From Apiospora phragmitis (lineage: Eukaryota > Ascomycota > Sordariomycetes > Amphisphaeriales > Apiosporaceae), in contig JAQQWL010000004.1 of NCBI GenBank assembly GCA_038363925.1, forward strand, positions 1,860,001 through 1,924,000: a stretch of 64,000 nt of DNA. Reading direction: 5' to 3'. The position numbers and the translations under genes are program-made. The notes under the pieces were generated by a model. It was given only the letters and a program-made list of their open reading frames with translations, made no database searches and was not told the DNA's origin. Within the stretch, counting starts at the first letter, position 1. Each line of letters begins with the position of its first letter. Positions 1 to 12,900 of this stretch are shown here, piece by piece.

Positions 1-211
1 TCGCATGTTTGGCGTTACATCTATGCGGGAGGAAGATCAACCAACCCCCAGACTTGAGGGGAGAACTGGGTCTTGAAACGCAATGTTCTACTGATCGATT
101 CAAAGGGGTGCTGAGAATATAATGTAGCTCATGCCCAGCAACAAACCATGGGCACCCATACTTGATTGAACATGAGTTCCAAGTCATGGTAACACGAATC
201 AGATATGGTCA

Positions 212-2555
212 TTGGCGTCGATCGGAGCCATGAAAGAGACAGAAATCGCGGAAACCTCGCAGGACGAAGAGCCGCAAGATAGTGGGAAATTGGACGATAG
301 CGACAATTCAGAAGGGAGTGGCGACTCGTGTGAAAGTGACGACTCGGACGAAGAGTCACTGCCATCTTATTGTTCTTCACCGGAACAAGTAGAAAAACAA
401 CTTCGTCTCCTAGATATCGATCCTCCTGGGAGGGGGCCTTTGCTCTGCAACCAATGTCGAACGACGAACCTGTCTGCCGCTTTGAACCATACTTCTAAGG
501 CCGGGCAAGGGGCTTCTAGCCCAATCGATGTAGCCGAGCGAGTCGGCCTCGACCCGGACTGTGCTCTCTGCAGCCTCTTCGCGGAGTCATTTCTGTCGGA
601 GGTGGACGAGAGCGAGGCACGGTCCGCGCCGTGGAAACTGTCGGCCTTCAACAAGCGTCCCATGCTTGTAGATTCGCGCATCCGGTACCTGTTCCAGCCC
701 GACGTCGAAGTGGCGATACTACATTCCGGGGCGGTCACTCCCGTCCAACACATCAATGAAGAGCGGGTCGAGAGAGAAGGCTATCTAGCTTTTGCGAGAA
801 TTCGCGATTTGCGCGCGATGCTGGAGAAGAACGAATCTACAGAGGCGTACCCCTTGTCGAGATTCATCGGCCCTCAATATGATCCTGGAATGGTCCGTGA
901 GTGGCTCGAGGCTTGTGACATCGATTTGGACGACACGTTCAGCATACCCGGAATGAGGGTCGTCGACTGTCGGTCATACACCATAGTGAAACATTCGGCC
1001 GAAATGAAATATCTCGCTCTCAGCTATGTATGGGGCCTAGCGGGCTGCGACATGGTCACGGTCGACAACCGCCAGTCCGTTGAAGCGAGCGCACTTTCCC
1101 TACCACCAATGGTCCCTAGGGTGGTAGCGAACGCCATGCAGGTGGTCACGGATCTGGGTTATCAGTATCTGTGGGTGGACCAATTCTGCATCGATCAGTC
1201 GGCCGGGCAAGAGCATGTTGGCGACCACATCTCCAAGATGGACCTGGTATACTCCAATGCGCTTGTGACAATCATCGCCGCTAGTTCCAAGGGGGCCCTG
1301 CCCGGGGTGGGCGGTACTCCCAGGGCAGGACAGATGATGCTCAATCTCAAAGGTCGGGTGGACGAGAAAATGGGCACTATGGAAGACGATCTAACCGTCT
1401 TCTCCACACCCCTGCGTGCAGGCTTGCGCTGCCAGCTACGGTCTGGCACAGCCGAGGGTGGTGCTTCCAGGAATCTGTCTTAGCCCCACGCAGGTTGTAC
1501 TCCATGGATTGCGAACTGATCTTCCAATCGGAAGAAATACACGCCAGCGACTCGTACCCCGAGCCTATTGTCAATAGGGAACTCATATCCGACACGGCAT
1601 TCCCTGAAAATCCATCCCTGGCATGGCCGCACTGGGATGACCAGTCCGACGCAATATCACTTTCGGGAACATACGATCCGGACGATGCGATGGAGCGCTT
1701 TACTGATAAGGTCGAACACTGCCAGGCACTACTCGAAGTTTACACGGACAAGAAATTGACCATGGACTCGGACTCTATCAATGGGTTTGCAGGGGCCATG
1801 AAGGTATATTGTCGTCACGATCCAGCATTCAAGACCATTCAAGGAATCCCCATATTTGACGTGAGCACGGCGCCTACTACTTCGGCAGAAGGCATGCGGA
1901 AGCTCCTGGCTTTTCAGAACGAATCTCTCCTGGATGGATTTTGCTGGGCCCACGATCGATTTTGGATAAAAGGAGTACCTGCACGAAGAAACTGTTTCCC
2001 TTCCTGGACTTGGGCTGGCTGGAGGAGCAAGGCCTCTTGGTCAGTTTTGGGTGGCCTAGAGAAACGATCAGCAGAAACGTATCAGGCTTTAGCTTCCAAG
2101 GTCTGGAATGGGAAGATGGCAGCACCACAGACTGCATGAACATATCCGGGCCAACGCAGCGATGCGGTGGCCCAAATTACATTCTAGGAGAGGCGTATGT
2201 GCTAAGCAGCATGTCTAATGGAAGAGACTTGGGAGATGGTAGCAGTGTTGAGGCAAGTGGTGAAACTACTAGCAGGTACCGAATTAGGTTTTCACCCAAG
2301 TTGATGAGCATTGATGTAGAAGAGCAGGAAGTAGCTAAGAATTTCGAGACCAGAAAGTGGTCTTATTTGCTGATATCGATGGAGCCTCGGGGAGAGTCGG
2401 ATATTCATCTGCTACTGTTAGTGGTGTCATGGGGCGATGCTGAAGATATCAGACAAGGGCGAAGGACATGTTATCGACTGGGACTGAATAGCGCAACGGT
2501 ATCGAGGTCCTGTGATATTAAGGCTCTGCCAAGAACTCGATTTCGGCTTGGCTAG
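212..2555 (+). CDS. HET-domain (heterokaryon incompatibility) protein, frame interrupted
   Basis: HET proteins (family PF06985) mediate non-self recognition and cell death between fungal strains. The start at 212 gives an acidic Asp/Ser/Glu-rich N-terminus (about residues 15-50), a Cys-pair region typical of the family (residues about 77-130, LLCNQC and CALC), then the HET domain from about residue 264 (KYLALSYVWG, LWVDQFCIDQ, YSNALVTIIAAS). That frame stops at 1483. The next hallmark, WHSRGWCFQES, is in another frame from 1444, followed by CFPSWTWAGW near 2000. The C-terminal LLVVSWGD segment is in a third frame ending at 2555. One missing base near 1438-1446 explains the first change, because coding similarity runs up to the break; an intron 1314-1435 (GTACTC...CAG) is a weaker alternative. 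The second change (2040-2130) may be a 44 nt intron 2079-2122 or another indel. Domain identity is sure; whether the gene is functional is not. Confidence 0.85.
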
Positions 2556-2674
2556 GCTTCATTTCTGGAGAATGTCTGGCGGACAAGCTTATCTCACACC
2601 AATCCGAACCCTCAAAGTATCATTGATATGTAAGTAACATTCGGTTTTGTACACCGGGCTAGATGGAGAGGCCA

Positions 2675-3240
2675 CTACAAGGGCTCACGAAGGAGAATGT
2701 GGTAACCATCGGCCGTCTTAGCCTCGCCCAGCGATGTAGCATATTTCGACACATCGTCCACCTTGCACTCTGGAATGCTGAAGGCAACCTCCATGAAAGC
2801 TGGGTCGTAGGGTGTCAACCCCTTTGTAACTCTTGGCAGCAATCCCCCTATTTGCATCTCCTTAGTGACTCTGACTCTATAATAGCGGCCTGACAGTAGA
2901 TTGGGGTAGACTTACCTAGCTTTGCCTTGTCCTCCGAGTACTTTCTGGCAACTGCGTCGAAGTTGTTTTCTTTTGTTCCAGTAAGGAGCAAGGCGCGAGC
3001 CTCCTCCTTTTCGAATGCTTGGAACACTGTTTTGAGCAGTCAGTACCGAAAATCTCTCGCAGCGACCCGACGCAATGGGATGCAACGTACCAGGATATGG
3101 CGGATCTTGGCATGTTGGGCGCCTTTCACAGGAGCAGCTTTCTGCTCAGTGCCACCTCCCTTCCCCTTCCCCTTCCCATCCACCGCCTTGGTGTCCTTCT
3201 TCGCCTTAAGTTCCTCTGCTTTCTTGTTGCCCTTAGCCAT
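2675..3240 (-). CDS. pin4: Parvulin-type peptidyl-prolyl cis-trans isomerase, PIN4/Par14-like
   Basis: Small rotamase of the PIN4/Par14 group, which isomerises prolyl bonds and is linked to ribosome biogenesis and nuclear functions. Three exons: 3091-3240, 2916-3026 and 2675-2847, with introns 3027-3090 (GTACGT, branch TACTGAC, CAG) and 2848-2915 (GTAAGT, ATAG). Exon 1 encodes the Lys/Gly-rich basic tail (KGKGKGGG) and AKIRHIL. Exon 2 encodes the KHSK start of the domain and, one frame over, NNFDAVARKYSEDKA. Exon 3 gives PYDPAFMEVAF and ends with DGYHILL. The exons total 434 nt, one short of a whole codon count. Adding one base in the T4 run at 3008-3011 (A4 in the coding strand) restores both the family sequence and the phase, giving about 144 residues, as expected. 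The C-terminus (REPL) differs from the usual GYHIIMVEGRK ending. Confidence 0.85.
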
Positions 3241-3826
3241 TGCGCCGGTTTGGTTTCGAATGCTGACTTGAGGTCCTCTGCCTTTCCGCCTGATCTTCGA
3301 CCGCTAGTCTTGGATCCCCGCTTTTGGAACTATATTCAGCTAGCCCTAAAGCCAGCACATGCACACATATCAGCAACACGGAACAGCAGTGTAACGACGG
3401 ATGAGACTGACAACCTCAATTGTCAACGGCGCGAGGACAAGTATACCAAATTCGGGACATTGGATCTCACAGATCTTGACCCCGAGAGGTTACTTTGGTC
3501 CAAGTACCATACCACTAATGGCCAGCCCTCATCATCAAGTTTACTACTCATGTAGAGAAAGTTTATGCCAACAGGAAGGAGCCCCGCCGAGGGCCACAAC
3601 TCAACTCTGCAGTTGCCCACGTGGGCTCGATCGCCTTCATGCGGCCATGGCTTTCTGGAGCAGAGGGTGAGTTAGGCTTGTTCTGACGAGATATGATGGT
3701 TACTTTATGTAGCCCCGCAGGTGTGGTCCGGCTTGGACGTTGGTTATCTCAGGTCGCTCTCAACTACTGACAGGAACCACCACTTGCTTGCTCAATCTTC
3801 CACTCGGATCAGAACATCTTCATCTT

Positions 3827-5417
3827 CTAGGAGAACGATGCTCTGAACTCGCGGTCCCCTTTCCAGCTCTCTCTATCCAGCATATCTTCTTCCCTCTGGA
3901 TGTTCCATTCCATATACTTGGCGTTGCCGATCCGCTTCATCTCGTTGCCTTCCAGCTTCTCGTACAGCGCCCAGTCATCAAACTGCGAGGGTTTGGGGAT
4001 CCGCTTCAACTCATCCAATGGCCGTTGCTCGTTCACCCGCTGCAACTTCAGCTCGAGGCGATAGGTATCTGACACGATGTCTAATTTTGTGCCATACTGT
4101 CGGATGGTATACCTACAGAGTATTGGTCAGTCCTCATTGTGCTGATCTACTGCTGAACACCAACTCAGCTTACTGGCCCTCATAACGGATGCCTGCTTCG
4201 GGGGCATAAATACTCCTCAGGCGATAGCCCCTGAGAACTCGAATCTGCTTTCCGACCTGCGAGATCAGGGGTATATGCATGTCATACGAACGGCCGTATC
4301 GTATGTACTTGGTGAATTCAACTCCGTTCTCACAGATGACTTCTTCCCTTCCCGTGAGAAGTGGCAGTGTGGTGATTCCATAACGACCGCTTGTGGGCTT
4401 CTCGACCGAACTCGTGGCTATGCCATCGCGTTGGGCACAAGCTAGGTTGAGCCACCAGCTGTTACCATGGTAAGCAAGATACGCCCAGGCTCCTTGAGGA
4501 TGGGGATGGGACCTTGTATACTCACTGTCCAGCTTCGAATTGCAAGCGGCCTTCCAATTCGGATATTGGATTGGTTTCCTTGGTCTGCCACTTTCCTAGT
4601 TCATAGGTCAAGTCGTTGTTGAATGAGACCTCACTCAAGCGGCCGACCTCGACTAAGTCGCTTGTACGATAGTTGTCGATGAAGAGGTATTGCTCGAGAA
4701 AACGCTGCCTCCACGCATTTTGCAGCTTGGAGGCGAGGTCTTGCAGCTTGTCAACTTGGGCCACCATCACCCAATATCCCAAGTGCAGAACCGTCGCGTA
4801 ATTCGAGTCTTTGAGCAACCGGGCGAATTCTATCACCTCCTGGATCAGTTTGTCGAGATGGGCATATTCGATACAAGCAAAGTCCAACGCAGGGTCGGCG
4901 TACATCTCGTCCTTGAAAGCGTCCTCCAAGAAGTTCTTGAGGTTGGTGTTTTCTGGTTCGAGGCTTTTTTCATGCTTCATTGAATGTCGTGCTCTGTCAG
5001 ACAGGTCCAACAACGTGTTCTTGTCCCACTTCGGTCTGCCGCCAGCTTCAGAGCTTAGTGACTCATTAGATGCTGCTATAGAGTCCAGTGTTAGTATGAT
5101 CGAAAAATCCTTTACTCGAGGGTGGGACGTACTTCTCGGGGATGGTGTTCTTCTCGCAAATGGTAAGCCGGTTCCATCAAGACTAAAGTGCCGAATATTT
5201 GGACTCAGAAGCTACGACGAGGTCAGCTTATACTCAACAGTAGGTACCAAGAGTCACCCACTTGATTCACGATCATGTCCCTGTCTTCCGAACCGTGACC
5301 GTGAGTGGGCATCATCGGTCGATTGTAAGGGGGCCGGTCTGGGCTTAGTGAGCGGTCGATCTCGGCGCGACTTCGTGCTGTGGCGATTCGTCAGGGCGAA
5401 TCTTTCGAGCTTACTCA
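3827..5417 (-). CDS. YDG/SRA-domain protein
   Basis: SRA-YDG domains flip and read modified cytosine in UHRF1, SUVH histone methylases and some fungal proteins; the fungal single-domain members are poorly characterised. The proposed start at 5417 gives a basic N-terminus (KSRRDRPLTKPRP). Exons I can place: about 5213-5417 (donor uncertain), about 5133-5211, 4526-5075, 4174-4458 and 3827-4112. Introns 4459-4525, 4113-4173 and 5076-5132 have clean GTRAGY/GTACGT donors, and the last has an ACTAACAC branch. The large middle exon is a predicted helical region of unknown role. The SRA block lies in the last two exons: HWWLNLACAQRDG, then VLRGYRLRSIYAPEAG, RYEGQYTIRQYG and DTYRLELKLQRV, matching the N(W)WL...VIRG...YAP..GYRYDGLY core. 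The tail is charged (EEDMLDRESWKGDREF). No frameshift is needed. Direct DNA binding is an inference. Confidence 0.8.
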
Positions 5418-6095
5418 TTTTGACTCGGTGTTTTCGATTGTGTCCACTGAATGATCGAGAGGTGGTGTTCTAGTACATGAATGCTACGATGGCCTGAATT
5501 GGGCGCGAAACAAGAAGATGGTTCCTTGGGTCTGCCAGTTGTCCGCCCCAGTAGGCCTCTGCTCTACGGCAGACTAGAAAAAAGATATATCGTGATAAGA
5601 ATGTATCAGTATGTATGGCAGATATCTAGGATTCTTTGTGTCTGGTGCGAATGGGTAACCTTTTGGACAAAGACATACTGAGCGGCCCAGACCGCTGCCA
5701 GAGCTGGAGACAAAGAGAAGGAGCCATGCATCTCCTTCTAGCAGCATATTGCAGAATGTGCCTTCTTCATTCATTGAGCGCCCCTTCCCAATATTGGAAA
5801 AGCTGTTCAATTCCTGTGCTGACACGTCCTTTTTCGGGCTTTCGACACAACGCATCGTCATCGATTGGCCAACGATCATTCTGTTCAACACCACGGAATC
5901 TTCAGAAGTATAACACCTCAGCCTGAACATGTCTGACAATGGACTATAATCCATTGATATTGGATTTGACAGTCCCCTATTAATGCTCTGCGTTGAAATT
6001 GCCAACCTTCCTTACAACCTTTGAACATGCAGCTACACCGTAACTACTTAACCACTGCTGCTGCACAACTTATCAGGTCACATACTCTGTTCACA

Positions 6096-6969
6096 TCAAG
6101 AGTTTGTTGTCGGCGTGAAGTTGTATCTCAAGCACCCGGCATCCACATAGCCGCCCAACCCTCCGTTGCCGGTGCAGTTGGACCAATTATCGTACAGCAG
6201 ATCCGTGCAGACGAGGTTGTGGCCCGGCGTGTCCTGGGACGTCTGGTTCAGGGGCTCAGCCGGGCTCGCCTTGCCCACGGTGGTCTTGCAGCCGCTCACC
6301 CAGCTGATGGTAAAGTAGTACGGCACATTGCTGATGTTCGCGCTGTAGGTGATCGGCGCTTTGCCGTCGTACATCTCGTCCTCCACGAGCGCCGTGTTCA
6401 TGCACGCCTGCTGGCTGCCGAGGCGCACGTTGGACCCTTGGACGGCGCCGTGGCCTGGGAAGTCGGACTCGTCGTTGCAGTGGATCTGGCCCAGGACCAG
6501 GGCGGTGATCGACGCGGTGGCCGAGGGCGGCGCTTTTTTGCTTGACGTGGTGGATGAGGGAGCGAGACTTGAGGAAACAATGGGACTTTGGACGATCGAG
6601 GTGTACTTCAGGCAACTGTAGTCCGCCACGTTGCAGACGAAACCTGACGGACAACATCCATCGCCGCAGCAGCCCGTGTCTAGAAGGCTCAGTATCATAT
6701 CTCTGCTACTGGAGCCCCAGTCCCTTCTTTTCATGGAGAACGATATATATCATGGCATGGGAAACAAGCGACTTACTATTTCCACATAGGTTATTCTGGC
6801 CGCTGGGCGTTGTGCAGCATGTATCGCCGTTGAGATACGAACCGCATCGATCCTGGCACCAGAACTGTTCTGACGTACAGTTTCCAGCACCCTGTGCACT
6901 CTCAGCCAGCAGTAAAAGAGGCAAAATAAGCCACCGAGTTACCAGAATGAATGAGAATAAACCGGCCAT
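6096..6969 (-). CDS. Secreted cysteine-rich two-domain protein
   Basis: Two exons, 6777-6969 and 6096-6679, joined by a GTAAGT...CTAG intron, give an exact 258-residue frame. The start chosen at 6969 begins directly with a hydrophobic signal peptide (core WLILPLLLLAE, likely cleavage after AQG). The same frame is open up to an ATG at 7215, so a longer N-terminus cannot be excluded. The mature N-terminus is Cys-dense (CTSEQFWCQDRCG, DTCC, NLCGN, then GCCGDGCCPSGFVC), resembling small chitin-binding or knottin-like modules. A Ser/Thr/Pro linker (about residues 100-120) follows, then a C-terminal domain with CNDESDFPGHG, ISWVSGC, NWSNCTGN and DAGCLRYNF. This second domain resembles a module seen in many fungal secreted proteins and beside some GH18 chitinases. 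Several N-glycosylation sequons are present. An effector or wall-associated role is plausible but unproven. Confidence 0.75.
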
Positions 6970-9900
6970 GGCGGCTATTACTGCCACAGAGGTAGCTGCA
7001 GCAGTTACAAATCCCGAAGTTCTTGGCTTACTGAAAGTCGAGAACGTTGATTGTGATTTCCCGGGCACTCGAGAGGTGTAAAGTAAGAAAGACAGGCTTG
7101 TCTGCGGTGGTTTGCTAGGAGAAGAGGGAGGTGAAGCGCGAAATAAACTTGACGTTACTAATGTGTTTGCTTGCCTCCGTTTGTCCCGCCATCTGTACAC
7201 TTCGTCTCGCCTCATGACACATGCATCGGCTGGCTGCTTTGCGAATAACCCCAGTCCGGGGAACGCCTCTGGGAACTCTTGGTTTGGATATCCCCAATTA
7301 ATCCTCTACAGTGCCTGTTGATATCCATCATTATCGCCAGCTATGGAATCCCACCTTAGACATACACGCGTTTCGCATCCAGACAGCAGTTGATCCAGAT
7401 AGGAAGCTGTATGGCCAACCAATATTGGGTGCAAACTTCGTACGAAAACCAACAGAGGCCGGAGGAGGGTTTGCGGAGGAATACACTAGCCTGCGCAGGG
7501 TTCAACACGTGAAGCTGTCCGGCGAGTATCATATGAGAACCTTATTGAGAGAGGCAAAGCCAATGGATGTGAGTGTAAAACGAGGTTACACTCAATTCCT
7601 GACAGCGCACGACTGGGATCTCATCTCAGTGACACACATTGCTCTGGCAAATGTCCTCATCATGTGTAAACTTGACTGGGGCACAAGTTGCGAAGCAACT
7701 TTTTCAACTTGGTTCTTTTCTTTTTCTATTTAGTAGATGCTGACGCAATCTTTCCATCGCATCTACGGGTTGTCAAACCACCGTTCACCCTGGTTTTCCA
7801 ATCCCTTCGGAACCTACTTACCTACCCCTTAATTCGGCTGGTCTCTGAGGGGGTCGAGAAGACAGTCAACCTTGCGCGCCTGGAAGTACGTTTTCGTCCT
7901 ACGAGGACGAGTAATCCTCTCCTTACAGCTTTGTTCACTCTTGGCCGCTATACGCAATACCCACAGTCTGTCTACCTAGCAGCACAGAATATGCCTGGAC
8001 TCGAGCCGTCACATCTCCCCCTCCTCTCTGCCTAGGACGGACGCTACGCATGCAGGGCGTTGCGTTCCTGAAAGAGCTGAAATCCCCCTCCCTCTCGTCC
8101 AACCCCACGCCCGCGGTGACAAGAGCGCCATACACCACCTACAGCTGGAAGCAGTCGATCAACTGCATGTTCAGATCTGTCTCGGACCAGGCCACCGAAC
8201 GACAACGGCCGTACACACGCCACGAGGGGGCGCGCCATGGTTGCTTGTGAAGGGAACCGGGCTGGTAGACTGGCGGGCACATGCTTGCTTGGGCTTGAAT
8301 TGGAGCACATGAAGGAGGGGCAAGGCTTCTGTTATAGTCCAAGTAGAAATAGTTGATTCGTTACAGCTGATGTTTCTAGGTGAGAAGTAGTAAGGCTTGC
8401 CGTCCAAGCAGTTTGCTCCTCTCCATGGTGGACGAGCTGGCCACCGTCTTGAGAAAAGCCACGTGCCAGTATCACATCTTGAGTTGCACGCATATCTACT
8501 ACCTCTCCACGTACAGCACCACGATGCTGCTATAAGGAAAGGGAGGGACGGTACGGCTCTGTGTTTGCGAAGCGACTGCAACCCAAATCCAACACAAGAC
8601 TAAGAAGACGAAAGAAAAGAAAGACCCGGAAACATACCCGGAACTCCACGCCATCAAACAAACCAACGGCCTAAGAAACGTTTCACGGCGGGCTTTTTGG
8701 CACATGCTAGATCCAGCAGAGGGTGGAGGGGCGCCATTGGCTAGGGAGGCGCGCCTCACATCTATTTACGGAGCTGGAACATGTGGTATACGTCAGGTAG
8801 GTGTTCACAACCATAAGATCCCCACGCTACAGTAGAATCATCGCAGAATCTTGTTGTAGTCGTAGGGCTGATTCCTTCCAATCGGACTAGCTAGTATCAT
8901 GGAACCACATGTCTGCCTGTTCATCCTCCTTCTCCTCCCCCCCTCCCCGAAGAGGCCACATATGTAAGCTTACAATAATCATACTATATATCCGCGTAAA
9001 AATATGCTGCCATGTGGAGGAGGGTGATGCAGGCGGGATTGGAGGTTGAAGGATGAGTCCAGCTTCATCCGTTTGGTTCGTATCTAAACCCCGATTCAGC
9101 ATAATCTCCAACGTCAAATTTTGACGTGGGAAATGTTTCGGACGCCGATTGGACCGGAGGAAGCATCGCTGTCGATCCTAGTGCTCGAAAGGGGATCCCA
9201 GCTGCCCAGTGAGCCAGACTGCCAAGGGTCGCCGGATGAGGACGATCCTCCCGCATGTAGGACTTTTATCAATTTTCTTGTCATCATATGCCGGAGATGA
9301 TGACTGGACAGAGTGTGCTCCTTCAGGAACAGAGGCCCGGGGGCAATGGAACGGGGGTATTCTTCATCACATCTGCCTGCTAATAAGGGCACAACCGCAC
9401 GATGTAGAGCCCATGCGCGTGCTCTACATACTGCTTTGCTTTGGGCCGATTTAATCTGCCGAGATGCCAGTGTTTGCTCGCTTCGAGGGTAAGCACATGC
9501 CGCAACACGGCTTTCGGCCAGAGCCGATATGCCCCCAGCAGGACATCGTATCATTTTGGGCGTGGAAGAACGCACTGGCCATTGGACAGCTACGGTCGCA
9601 ATAAGAGTGGTGCGGAGGTGCGCTCGGCCAGGTTCGTTCCCTCACGGTTGCGACGCAGGCATGGCAGCATGGATTGGCTCCTTACCTAAGTGACTCTGCT
9701 CCACCGCGAATGGCAGCTTTGGCTAGGGGGAGGGGGAGGAAGAAGATAACCTAGAGAATCGAGTCGGCTTGCAACGTTTGCTTTACTGTAATTGGCAAGC
9801 TGGCCGGCAAGCTTGTCCTGCTTGTCGGCTGGAGGAGCTGGCTTGCTGGCGGAACATAAAAGCATAAAAAGCATGGTATGCCAGGATTCCAAAATTCCCC

Positions 9901-12900
9901 GAGCGTTTATGGATCGCAGAGGATCGCGAAAGGAGAAAATTAAGAAGCCATCTCACTTGGGCTCCATTGTATGGCGTCCGCGAATGTAACGCTGGTACTG
10001 TAGTGGAAAACATCGTGAGGCTCCGCTTTGACACGCAAAAAGCAAAAAGAGACACGAGAGGGGGAGAGTGGAGGGGGGGTTTGGGCAGAAGGATTGGGGA
10101 CGACAACGTGGAAAATAAGTAGGTGAGTATTGTCGACTATCAGTAAGTAGTTACGAATGTAAGCAACAGAACACACGAGAAAAAGAAACCATCTCGGACT
10201 ATCCCGGCTGGGGCATTCTTGACCGACTCGAGTGATCTTGTCGGACGAGATGCAGTTGACAGGTTTGTTTTGTTTTGCGCCACAAGCAGCTTGTAATCTG
10301 GACAGAGCCAGTCAGAAGAAGCGCCATCTAGTTATCGCGTCAAAAGACAGACGAAATGTGTGGTCCCGGTGGCCTGGGAATGGAATGCCTGGAGACAGAT
10401 TCGTCGCGTCGTTGCTTATGCACTCCAGCTCGTTCCAAACCTTCCTGTTCCGTGGTTCTTAGGCTCGCAGCTGGGAGGAGCCACAGGGTATTGTTGCTTA
10501 TTGCAGGAGGAGGTGAGCGATGAATTCATGCCCATTCTCTCCATTTTGGAAGGTGATTCGTCCCAATCGCCAAATCCGTGGGTTGTCATCGCGGGTATCC
10601 GAACGTGGCTCAGAAAAGAAAACCACTGTACAACAACTAATGTACTTGCTTGCCCGCTGTGCTGTGATTCTTGGATGACCCCCACTATGCACCCACCCCT
10701 CATCGCTCATCACAAAAGTCACAGCGGAAAGATATGAAAAGCAAACATAGGCAGTCGGGCTAGCCCGCAAAATGACTTACCACACTTCCATTACATGGGT
10801 GGGTGCGAGAGAGAATGAAAGTGATAGACCTGACGTTGGAGCTTACATGGCGTAGCGACGCCAAGCTCTGGAGATCGTTCGTTTCGGGTAGAGGTTCCTG
10901 ATAGGTTAAGTGTTTTGTAGATCACAAAAGTTAGATGGCCTCCATTCCAGATAGGAACCGACGATTAGGTTAGGGGCAGTTGGCAAGAGGCGGGCCTTGT
11001 TTGGTTATCTGAAACGATAGCTCATACATCCATAGCAGCGGAGGGCACATGTGCGATTAGAGACATACATATCGGAATAGTTCTTCTGACCGCTCTGGTC
11101 CAACCCCTCTCTCTGCCGGTGGCCGCGATGGGAATAGCTGAAACAAGCCACATCCGGAGAGGGATCCGGACTCTCGCAGGTCTGCGCATGGAGCTGAATA
11201 TATGTAGCTCGGTGCCGGGTGGTGGCTGCTGCAAGGAACGAGTCAGCCGAAGGACGAAAAAAGTACATCTCTATCTGAAGCCCCATACGATCCCGTTATT
11301 TGTGCTACATATGATCAGCTGAAAGAAAGCAAAAACAAGGATACGCACATCTCGAGATGGTTTCATCTCATGCTTGACTCTTGAGTCCGTATCTGCACGA
11401 GTAGTCGTCTCACTGGCGGCAGATAGATACCAGAGTGTCGGGCTTACTAGTGGCTTTCTAGGATGTGATAGGATGACACTCGTCAGGTCTCGTGGGCCAC
11501 CTCTCAGTATCCAAACATGAAACCCCATGACACGATCATTGGCAGACAATAGCACAGATGGGGTAATTAGCGTTGTTCTTGCGTCTTCAAGGTCGGTCCC
11601 AGGACATAATGATTTCAGGTGAACCGAAGAGATTATGCTACGTTCCCGCCAGCTTATTACTGCGAAGTTTTACCGCGCCAGGAGTAGTTAAGCCAGGTTG
11701 GTTCTTTCTCCATATCGGCCCTTTCCTCAGCGGCAACGGCGTCAAATGTGTAAGGAACTCCTGGTCTGCGTCTAGCGTCGTCTCTGGGAAATCAGGGTCC
11801 TTGCGCTTGGAGAGGACGGCGTGAAACCGGCGCGGAAGTTAGCTCGAAATATGGCATTCCAGAAGATTGGGATTCTGCTACTACACCTATTGTAGTCGGC
11901 CACCCAGTAGTTCTAGGTAAGGCGTCACTTCTGAGCAGCCTGAGCGACTTTAGTCCGTAAAAATGTCGCGCAAATAGTGTAAAGAGCGTATTTCTAAAGC
12001 TATCTCCACGAGAACGGACTGAGTCCCATTACTACCAGAGGGGGAGCCATGTGATGGTGAGCTTAACACTAGCGCGTTGATATCGCGGGGTTGCAGGAGT
12101 CCGGGCGAGGTTGAACGGAAGAGCTCGGTTGCTTTGTAACCTGTGACCCGTGACCGTGACCCGTAACAGTGTTACAATGAACGGTGGCTTTGATTCAACG
12201 TAAAAGGGCTTTTAAGTGACATTCCGGGTGGCGTTCTGTGAATGCCCGGATGCTAGACGAGTAGTACAGTAGCATGTGAAAAAGTCAAAGGAGGATAAGA
12301 GGCACGGTGCCGCGGAGGGATGTATAAGACTCTCTTTATATGATTAATATGGGATACTATAGTGGCTTGGTTGCATTTGACGTCCGGCGAGGTTGCATCG
12401 CGAATTGGCGCGATGTACTGTCGGCTAGGTACTTACCTTTGGTCTTCTTCTGCTTTTGACCATGCAATTCGCTGAATCAAGAACGTGCGAGTGTGCAAGC
12501 GTGCAAGCGTGCCCATTCGGGCTGGGGATGCCGGGAGGGAGATCTGAACGTACCGTAGTCGAATGCAACGCTACATACCACTCGAATGCCGGGCGACTGC
12601 CCTGAATCCCCCGTAACCGTGGGCCGGCCTGGATTAGGTAGGCTAAAAACGCCCGACCGTCCAGGGCATGGCCTGCTCTCGGCAGTTTTCGCACGCAGGC
12701 CTGGCTCACTACCGGCGATTTTTGCGTGGTCAAGGTCTGAAGAAAAGTGAAGCGATGAGGCGATCGGGCTCGCGGAGCCTTTTTGGTGGAACGCGCACCT
12801 GGTCCTCCTCGCGAGGAGTTTCAGGGTGCTGATCAGTTAATCAGGTCGGATCGTGCCGTACACATACAGCTCAACGTCTTTCGCAACGTCGCCGCCTCAC

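Noticed and set aside
5574..6005. 143-codon minus-strand frame between the SRA and Cys-rich genes
   Set aside because: It lies in the space expected for the 3' UTR and promoter of the flanking genes and has no motif.
6021..6545. 174-codon open frame on the plus strand
   Set aside because: It is antisense to the second exon of the secreted Cys-rich gene, which has matching splice sites and a signal peptide.
7311..7733. 140-codon plus-strand frame
   Set aside because: No recognisable motif or intron chain, and it starts directly in a likely promoter region; chance ORF.
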